Assembly (NCBI RefSeq): GCF_004614185.1
Contig: NZ_SPVF01000275.1
Span: 1 to 47,991 of the forward strand
From: Zemynaea arenosa
GTDB taxonomy: Bacteria > Pseudomonadota > Gammaproteobacteria > Burkholderiales > Burkholderiaceae_D
Reading direction: 5' to 3'
DNA length: 47,991 nucleotides
Shown here: one piece after another, positions 43,127-47,991 of the stretch
Layout: each line of letters starts with the position of its first letter
Position numbering within the stretch: position 1 is the first letter of the stretch
Translations under genes and position numbers: made by a program
Notes under the pieces: model-generated
Seen by the model: only the letters and a program-made list of their open reading frames with translations
What the model was told of the DNA's origin: nothing
Databases searched by the model: none

Positions 43127-44074
43127 TCAAGCCGCAGCGAGCGCGCTGTGGGTGAGCATCTGCACGCCCGGCAGGTCGCAGGCTGCGACGGCCGCGCACA
43201 CCGCGTCGATGGCGGCCTTGCGGGTGAAGCTCTTGCGCCACACGATGACCGCGCGGCGCGAAGGCACCGGCTCCTCGAATGGCACGTAGCGCAGCATGCC
43301 GTCTTTCGGATTCATGTCCGCCACCGAGGCGCGCGGCAGCACGGTCAGGCCGATGCCGCTGGCAACCATATGGCGGATGGTTTCGAGCGACGAGCCTTCG
43401 AAGGTGCGCTGCATGCCGTTGCCCGGTGCGGAAAAGCGCGCCATCTCCGGGCACACTTCCAGCACCTGGTCGCGGAAGCAGTGGCCGTTCCCCAGCAGGA
43501 GCATGGTCTCCTGCTTCAGGTCCTCGGCGGCGATGGCCTGCCGCTTGGTCCACGGGTGCGCCTTGGGCATGGCGACGACGAACGGTTCGTCGTAGAGCGG
43601 CTGCGAGGCCATGCCATGTTCCGGCAGCGGCAGCGCCATGATGGCCGCATCGAGCTCGCCCTGGCGCAGCAGCTCCAGCAGGCGCACGGTGAAGTTCTCC
43701 TGCAGGACCAGCGGCATCTGCGGCACCCGCTCGATGACGTTCTTGACCAGTGGCGGCAACAGGTAGGGGCCGATCGTGTAGATTACGCCCAGGCGCAGCG
43801 GCCCGGCCAGCGGGTCCTTGTTCTGCTTGGCCAGTTCCTTGATGGCGGCGGTCTGTTCCAGCACCCGCTCGGCCTGCGCCACGATCTGCTGGCCCAGCGG
43901 GGTGACCGAGACTTCCGATCCGCCGCGCTCGAACAGCACGACCCCGAGCTCGTCTTCCAGCTTCTTGATGGCGACTGACAGCGTCGGCTGCGCGACGAAG
44001 CAGGCTTCCGCCGCGTGGCCGAAATGTTTCGCCCGGGCGACGGCGACGATGTATTTCAGTTCAGTCAAGGTCAT
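43127..44074 (-). CDS. oxyR: LysR-family hydrogen peroxide sensor OxyR
   Basis: A 315-residue LysR regulator. The N-terminal HTH is TELKYIVAVARAKHFGHAAEACFVAQPTLSVAIKKLEDELG. The sensor domain has the redox pair C199 and C208 (GHCFRDQVLEVC), with numbering from the ATG at 44074 equal to that of E. coli OxyR. Peroxide makes a disulfide between them and activates antioxidant genes. An in-frame ATG further up adds unconserved residues. No katG or ahpC gene is adjacent. It is divergent from the PilU-like gene. Confidence 0.96.
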   Translation of the reverse strand: MTLTELKYIVAVARAKHFGHAAEACFVAQPTLSVAIKKLEDELGVVLFERGGSEVSVTPLGQQIVAQAERVLEQTAAIKELAKQNKDPLAGPLRLGVIYTIGPYLLPPLVKNVIERVPQMPLVLQENFTVRLLELLRQGELDAAIMALPLPEHGMASQPLYDEPFVVAMPKAHPWTKRQAIAAEDLKQETMLLLGNGHCFRDQVLEVCPEMARFSAPGNGMQRTFEGSSLETIRHMVASGIGLTVLPRASVADMNPKDGMLRYVPFEEPVPSRRAVIVWRKSFTRKAAIDAVCAAVAACDLPGVQMLTHSALAAA

Positions 44075-44176
44075 GGAGGCTATTGAATCACAAGGGTTTT
44101 GTGCGCGCAATGCCACCATCCTGACACAATGTTGCCGTAGAGTCAGCAAATGCTTGTCAGGCGTGCGCGGGGTGCC

Positions 44177-44182
44177 GATAAT
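44177..44182 (+). promoter_or_regulatory. -10 element of the PilU-like gene
   Basis: GATAAT at 44177-44182, followed by GGCCCC, lies 36 nt before the ATG at 44218. The core resembles that of polA. No strong -35 and no clear OxyR box were found in the 143-bp region shared with oxyR. Confidence 0.35.
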
Positions 44183-44217
44183 GGCCCCGACGTTTTACCG
44201 GTTCGAAAGGTCTTTGC

Positions 44218-45411
44218 ATGTCCACCACCTTCGGTCCCGAGGAAGCCCGGGCCTATCTCTACAAGCTGCTGACCGTGATGCACCAGCAGGGCGGCTCCGA
44301 CCTGTTCATTTCGGCGGATTTCCCGCCGTCGATGAAGCACCAGGGCGCGATGAAGCCGATGAGCCAGCAGCGGCTGACGCCCGACATCACGCGGGCGCTG
44401 GCGCTGTCGATCATGAACGACAAGCAGCGCGGCGAGTTCGAGGTGGAGCTGGAATCCAACTTCGCGATCTCTGTCCCGGGGGCGACGCGGTTCCGCATCA
44501 ACGTCTTGGTGCAGCAGCAGGCGGTGGCGATGGTGTGCCGGACCATTGCGTCCGAGATTCCAAATTTCGAGAAGCTGGACCTGCCGGACGTGCTCAAGGA
44601 CGTCATCATGACCAAGCGCGGGCTGGTGCTGGTGGTGGGCGGCACCGGCTCGGGCAAGTCGACCACGCTGGCGGCGATGATCGACTACCGGAATACGAAC
44701 TCGGCGGGGCACATCATCACCGTCGAGGACCCGGTCGAATATGTGCATAAGAACAAGGGCTGTTTGATCACGCACCGCGAAGTGGGCGTGGACACGCTGT
44801 CGTGGCACAACGCGCTGAAGAACACGCTGCGCCAGGCGCCGGACGTGATCCTGATCGGCGAGATCCGCGACACGGAGACCATGGAACACGCGATCGCGTT
44901 TGCCGAGACCGGCCACCTGTGCCTGGGCACGCTGCACGCGAACAATGCCAACCAGACCATGGACCGGATCATCAACTTCTTCCCGGAAGAGCGGCGCAAC
45001 CAGCTGCTGATGGACCTGTCGTCCAACCTGCGCGCGATCGTGTCGCAGCGGCTGGTGCGGACCGAGGACGGGAAGGGGCGCAAGGCGGCTATCGAGATCC
45101 TGCTGAACACGCCGACCATCAGCGAGATGATCCTGAAGGGGAACTTCCACGGCATCAAGGAGATCATGCACAAGTCGCGCGAGCTGGGCATGTGCACCTT
45201 CGACCAGGCGCTGTACGAGCTGTACAACAAGGGCTACATCAGCTACGAGGAGGCGATCCGCAATGCCGACTCGGCCAACGGGCTGCGGCTGCAGATCAAG
45301 CTACGCGGCGACCGCAAGGAACCGGGCGCCGGTGCCGGCGCGGTGACCTCGAACGACCTCTCGATGGCCATCGAAGAGGACGAAGAGGACGAGGAAGGCG
45401 ACAAGAAGTGA
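44218..45411 (+). CDS. PilU-like type IV pilus ATPase (second paralogue)
   Basis: A 397-residue PilT/PilU-type ATPase. QGGSDLFISADFPPSMK, Walker A GGTGSGKSTTLAAM, TVEDPVEYVH, Walker B DVILIGEIRDTETMEHAI and TGHLCLGTLHANNANQTMDRI are all conserved. The region equivalent to AIRNLIRE reads TISEMILKGNFHGIKE, so it belongs with PilU, not PilT. Unlike the pilU at 33025 it ends in a long acidic tail (IEEDEEDEEGDKK) after GAGAGAVTSND. It stands apart from pilT and its stop overlaps the start of hldC/rfaE2. It may be an extra retraction motor, or serve another pilus. Confidence 0.93.
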   Translation: MSTTFGPEEARAYLYKLLTVMHQQGGSDLFISADFPPSMKHQGAMKPMSQQRLTPDITRALALSIMNDKQRGEFEVELESNFAISVPGATRFRINVLVQQQAVAMVCRTIASEIPNFEKLDLPDVLKDVIMTKRGLVLVVGGTGSGKSTTLAAMIDYRNTNSAGHIITVEDPVEYVHKNKGCLITHREVGVDTLSWHNALKNTLRQAPDVILIGEIRDTETMEHAIAFAETGHLCLGTLHANNANQTMDRIINFFPEERRNQLLMDLSSNLRAIVSQRLVRTEDGKGRKAAIEILLNTPTISEMILKGNFHGIKEIMHKSRELGMCTFDQALYELYNKGYISYEEAIRNADSANGLRLQIKLRGDRKEPGAGAGAVTSNDLSMAIEEDEEDEEGDKK

Positions 45412-45890
45412 GTGCCGCGTTTGAATCCAAGATCTGCACGCGGGACGAACTGGCCGCGCGTGTGGCCGCGCTACCCAAACCGGTGGTGATGACCAACGGC
45501 GTGTTCGACATTTTGCACCGCGGGCACGTGACCTATCTCGCCCAGGCGCGCGCGCTGGGCGCCTCGCTGGTGGTGGCCGCCAACACCGACGCCTCCGTCA
45601 AGCGCCTCGGCAAGGGCGACGACCGTCCGCTCAATACCTGCGCCGACCGCATGGCCGTGCTGGCCGCGCTCGAATCGGTCTCGCTGGTGGTCGACTTCGA
45701 TGAAGACACCGCGCTGGAAGCCGTGGTCGCCGCCCACCCCGACATCTACGCCAAGGGTGGCGACTACGTGATGACGGAGATCCCCGAAGGCCAGGCCGTC
45801 CTCGCCTGGGGCGGCACCGCCGTCGCCATCGATTTCGAGCACGACCGCTCCACCACCAAGCTCCTCGCCCGCGTCCGCGCCTACCGCTAG
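45408..45890 (+). CDS. rfaE2: D-glycero-beta-D-manno-heptose 1-phosphate adenylyltransferase
   Basis: A 160-residue nucleotidyltransferase (HldC, or RfaE second domain) making ADP-heptose for lipopolysaccharide inner core. The HxGH motif is MTNGVFDILHRGHVTYLAQAR. AANTDASVKRLGKGDDRPLN and FEHDRSTTKLLARVR (related to the family's S-T-T end) are conserved. It is the stand-alone form; the kinase HldD/HldA partner is not here. The GTG start at 45408 overlaps the ATPase stop (GTGA), with GGAAGG upstream, so translation is coupled. Heptose-pathway genes are not visible nearby. Confidence 0.93.
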   Translation: MSAAFESKICTRDELAARVAALPKPVVMTNGVFDILHRGHVTYLAQARALGASLVVAANTDASVKRLGKGDDRPLNTCADRMAVLAALESVSLVVDFDEDTALEAVVAAHPDIYAKGGDYVMTEIPEGQAVLAWGGTAVAIDFEHDRSTTKLLARVRAYR

Positions 45891-46201
45891 CTGCTGAGCC
45901 GCCTCCGGTAGCAGCTTCCGCTACCGGGGTCAGGCACCGAGTTCCCGCGCCGAAAACCGCCCCTCGCCACCCTTGCGCCCCCTCAAACCGGTGCCTGACC
46001 CCGGTGTTGGATTCCGCGACTTTGTAGCGCTTCCCGCTACCGGGGTCAGGCACCTTTTTGATTTTGCTCAAACGCTGAGGGGAGACGGGCTAGGGACGGG
46101 AACTTGTTGTGGGAGGGCAGTCGTGGGAAATGATACCGGGGGACCATTGACCTCGCGGGGCGGCGGCACATACTGGAAGTCTCAGAACAAGGGAGGCGAC
46201 C
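45891..46201. repeat. Intergenic region with GCTACCGGGGTCAGGCACC repeats and terminator-like hairpin
   Basis: No gene is supported in these ~310 bp. GCTACCGGGGTCAGGCACC occurs twice exactly (45920-45938 and 46036-46054) and inversely as GGTGCCTGACCCCGG (45990-46004). The last pair forms a 15-bp perfect stem around TGTTGGATTCCGCGACTTTG, followed by TTTTTGATTTTG, resembling a terminator for hldC. AAGGGAGGCG lies before the next gene. Confidence 0.75.
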
Positions 46202-46657
46202 ATGAATGAGCAAGCAAACATTGACCTGGTCCGGCAGTGCTATGACGCGTTCATCAAACGCGACATGCCGCGCCTGCTGTCCTACATGGACCAGGACATC
46301 GACTGGCAGCTGCCAGAGGTGGAAGGGGTGCCGTTTTCCGGCCACCGCTATGGGCGCGATGAAGTCGCGTCTTTCTTCAAGCAGCTGAGCGATCTGCAGG
46401 ATGTGCAGGACTTCCGCCCCATCGACTACATCGCGCAGAACGACAAGGTGGCCGTCATGGGCCACTACGGCTGGACCGTCAAGGCCAGCGGGCAGCGCTT
46501 CGACAGCGACTGGATGCACGTCTTCACCGTGCGAAACGGGAAGGTGATCCGGTTCTGCGAGTACGGGGACACGCACAAGGCGGCCCTGGCGTACGGCGCC
46601 GGGACCATGCTGGGGCGGCAGCAGACCACGCAGCCGCAGCGGCCGCCGATTCACTGA
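46202..46657 (+). CDS. SnoaL-like / NTF2-like domain protein
   Basis: A 151-residue soluble protein with the cone-shaped NTF2 fold. It opens QANIDLVRQCYDAFIKRDMPRLLSYMDQDIDWQLP, with strands such as VPFSGHRYGRDEVASFF and KVAVMGHYGWTVKASG, and ends in a basic/Gln-rich tail. The class includes SnoaL cyclases and ketosteroid isomerases, but no catalytic Asp/His pair can be assigned. GGAGG is 6 nt before the ATG. It ends at a clear terminator. Function is unknown. Confidence 0.85.
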   Translation: MNEQANIDLVRQCYDAFIKRDMPRLLSYMDQDIDWQLPEVEGVPFSGHRYGRDEVASFFKQLSDLQDVQDFRPIDYIAQNDKVAVMGHYGWTVKASGQRFDSDWMHVFTVRNGKVIRFCEYGDTHKAALAYGAGTMLGRQQTTQPQRPPIH

Positions 46658-46677
46658 CGCTTGTGTAATACAAACGG

Positions 46678-46700
46678 GCCCGCTTCGGCGGGCTATTTTT
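46678..46700 (+). terminator. Intrinsic terminator with UUCG tetraloop
   Basis: GCCCGC (46678-46683), TTCG, GCGGGC (46688-46693), then TATTTTT. It lies 20 bp after the NTF2-like gene and could also serve the converging trmL in the other direction. Confidence 0.85.
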
Positions 46701-46711
46701 CTGCGCGTCGT

Positions 46712-47182
46712 TCAGGCGCCGCCGGCGTAGCCGTGCTGCCGCCAGGCTTCGTACACCACCACGGCCACGGTATTCGAGAGGTTGAGGCTGCGGTTGTCCG
46801 GCCGCATCGGCAAACGGATGCGCTGGGCGGGCGGGAAGGTCTCGCGCAGCTCGGGGCGCAGGCCGCGCGTTTCGCTGCCGAAGATGAACCAGTCGCCGGG
46901 CTGGAACTGCTGCTGGGCGAAGGGGCTGGAGCCGTGCGTGGTCATGGCGAACATCCGGTGCAGGTCCGGCTGCTCGGCGGCCAGGAACGCGTCCCAGCTC
47001 TGGTGGACTATCATGCTGGCGTAATCGTGGTAGTCCAGTCCGGCGCGGCGCATCTTGGCGTCGTCCAGTGGGAAGCCGAGCGGTTCGATCAGGTGCAGCT
47101 GGGCGCCGGTGTTGGCGCACAGGCGGATCACGTTGCCGGTGTTCGGTGGGATTTCGGGCTCGACGAGGACGACGTTAAACAC
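46712..47182 (-). CDS. trmL: tRNA (cytidine(34)-2'-O)-methyltransferase
   Basis: A 156-residue SPOUT methyltransferase that methylates the ribose of the wobble base of tRNA-Leu. The start reads FNVVLVEPEIPPNTGNVIRLCANTGAQLHLIEPLGF. The knotted C-terminus includes FIFGSETRGL and RSLNLSNTVAVVVYEAWRQ. The initiation codon is GTG at 47182. It overlaps the comF stop by 8 nt, so the two are co-translated. Length is standard. Confidence 0.95.
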   Translation of the reverse strand: MFNVVLVEPEIPPNTGNVIRLCANTGAQLHLIEPLGFPLDDAKMRRAGLDYHDYASMIVHQSWDAFLAAEQPDLHRMFAMTTHGSSPFAQQQFQPGDWFIFGSETRGLRPELRETFPPAQRIRLPMRPDNRSLNLSNTVAVVVYEAWRQHGYAGGA

Positions 47183-47954
47183 TGCGGTTTCCTTCGGTTT
47201 CTGGTTGCGCGTCCGTGGATGGGGGTGTACGGGCGAACACGATGTTGGTGACGCGCGCGGCGCCGAAGCGCTTGAGGGTGGCGGCCAATGCGGCGAGAGT
47301 GTGGCCGCTTGTCATCACATCGTCAACCACGCCGATGTGGAGGCCGCGTACGAGGTGAACGCTTTCGGGCGGCAGGGTGAAGGCGTTGCGCAGATTGGCG
47401 TGGCGTTCCCGAGGGCTGATGGAAGATTGGGCTCGGGTGTCCAGCGGACGGCACGCGAGTCGTGGCCGCAGCGGGATCCCAAGGGAGCGGGACAGTGGAC
47501 GGGCGATCTCCAGGGCCTGATTGAAACCGCGCTCAGCCAGTCGCTTGGGGCCGAGCGGGACGGGGCAGAGCACGTGCGGCAGTTCGAGGTGCGGCTGGGC
47601 GAGGACGGCGTCAGTCATGGCTTGGGCGAGCCAGGTGGCGTAGGGGAGACGGGCGGCAAACTTGAGCTGGAGGACCAGGCGGTCCAGGGGGGCGGCGTAG
47701 TCGACGGCGGCCACGGTGGCATCGAACGGCGGCGGATGCGCAAGGCAGCGCCCGCAGGTGCGGATGCGGTGGTCGGCCACTGGATTGGCGCAGACGCGGC
47801 AGCGCGGCCGCTGTGGTGCGACGTAATCGGCATGGCAAGGCACGCAAATGATGCCGCCTGCCGCCATCCCGCACAGCGCGCAGTGCGATGGCAGCGCCGC
47901 GCGCAGCGCCGCAGCCACCCAGCGCCGCCACGCCAGCCCCAGCTCACGTGCCAT
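47175..47954 (-). CDS. comF: ComF family protein (phosphoribosyltransferase fold)
   Basis: A 259-residue ComF-type protein linked to DNA uptake in competent bacteria. The N-terminal Zn-finger has Cys pairs CALCGMAAGGIICVPC and CRVCANP...CGRC. The C-terminal phosphoribosyltransferase domain has the PRPP motif IGVVDDVMTSGHTLAAL and the preceding RGFNQALEIARPL. Start is the ATG at 47954 with GGGGAG upstream; the frame extends to a TTG at 47972. It overlaps trmL. The window ends 37 bp further on. Confidence 0.92.
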   Translation of the reverse strand: MARELGLAWRRWVAAALRAALPSHCALCGMAAGGIICVPCHADYVAPQRPRCRVCANPVADHRIRTCGRCLAHPPPFDATVAAVDYAAPLDRLVLQLKFAARLPYATWLAQAMTDAVLAQPHLELPHVLCPVPLGPKRLAERGFNQALEIARPLSRSLGIPLRPRLACRPLDTRAQSSISPRERHANLRNAFTLPPESVHLVRGLHIGVVDDVMTSGHTLAALAATLKRFGAARVTNIVFARTPPSTDAQPETEGNRSV

Positions 47955-47991
47955 GGCCTGCTCCCCGCGCAAATGTCGCCACGCCTCGCGC

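Noticed and set aside
45631-46071. A small protein on the minus strand rich in SNTGVR-like sequence
   Set aside because: It runs through the dispersed repeat and the hldC gene in antisense; a similar peptide arises from the repeat near 27150, so it is a repeat artefact.

Overview
The window looks like chromosomal DNA of a high-GC betaproteobacterium, most likely an Oxalobacteraceae member of the Massilia/Telluria/Duganella type. That placement is inferred from the gene neighbourhoods (thrB next to a DUF2782 protein and polA, xseB-ispA-dxs, pilT-pilU beside yggS-proC, a BPSS1780-type membrane protein) and from the style of the proteins. It was not checked against a database. I see no rRNA, tRNA, CRISPR array, transposase, integrase or prophage. 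Most of the window is ordinary core genome with small accessory genes between.

Layout. 0.2-6.1 kb: M13 metallopeptidase, SRPBCC protein, hemerythrin, uvrD. 6.2-8.2 kb: small accessory genes, including an HxlR regulator divergent from an unknown membrane protein through a dense set of palindromes. 8.2-13.4 kb: BPSS1780-type protein, thrB and a DUF2782 protein, divergent from polA. 13.4-18.8 kb: DUF1579-like protein, Tat-exported dienelactone hydrolase, ZIP metal transporter, then sulfurtransferase, DMT exporter and Rieske oxygenase on the minus strand. 19.0-22.1 kb: xseB-ispA-dxs. 22.1-27.0 kb: rhomboid protease, cobalamin adenosyltransferase, and a GntR/ABC-ATPase/ABC-permease/acyltransferase operon. 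27.3-31.2 kb: glcDEF. 31.2-35.2 kb: beta-propeller lipoprotein and pilT-pilU-gpx. 35.3-36.8 kb: yggS-proC. 36.9-39.7 kb: MarR/CPBP protease pair, DUF1330, and a three-gene yqjD/yqjE-like envelope cluster. 39.7-44.1 kb: ubiA, chemoreceptor, HTH-GAF protein, oxyR. 44.2-48.0 kb: a second PilU-like ATPase overlapping hldC/rfaE2, an NTF2-like protein, trmL and comF.

How the parts work together. xseB-ispA-dxs couples isoprenoid precursor supply (DXS, farnesyl diphosphate) to a repair nuclease subunit, and ubiA elsewhere uses polyprenyl chains for ubiquinone. glcDEF would feed glycolate electrons to the quinone pool. Three retraction-type ATPases (PilT, PilU, PilU-like) imply type IV pilus motility, and a chemoreceptor is nearby. 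gpx, oxyR and the hemerythrin give oxidative-stress functions.

No obviously new multi-gene defence or biosynthetic system is visible. The most interesting signals are regulatory: (i) three palindromes placed over the -35, the -10 and the start-site region between the HxlR gene and an unknown membrane protein; (ii) three genes (uvrD, glcD, GntR) whose ATG lies exactly where transcription should start, with identical -10 to ATG geometry, suggesting leaderless mRNAs; (iii) a dispersed intergenic repeat family built on ACCGGGGTCAGGCACC at three loci, one copy carrying two perfect DnaA boxes; (iv) a ZIP transporter that seems to start at ATC; (v) a second PilU with an acidic tail.
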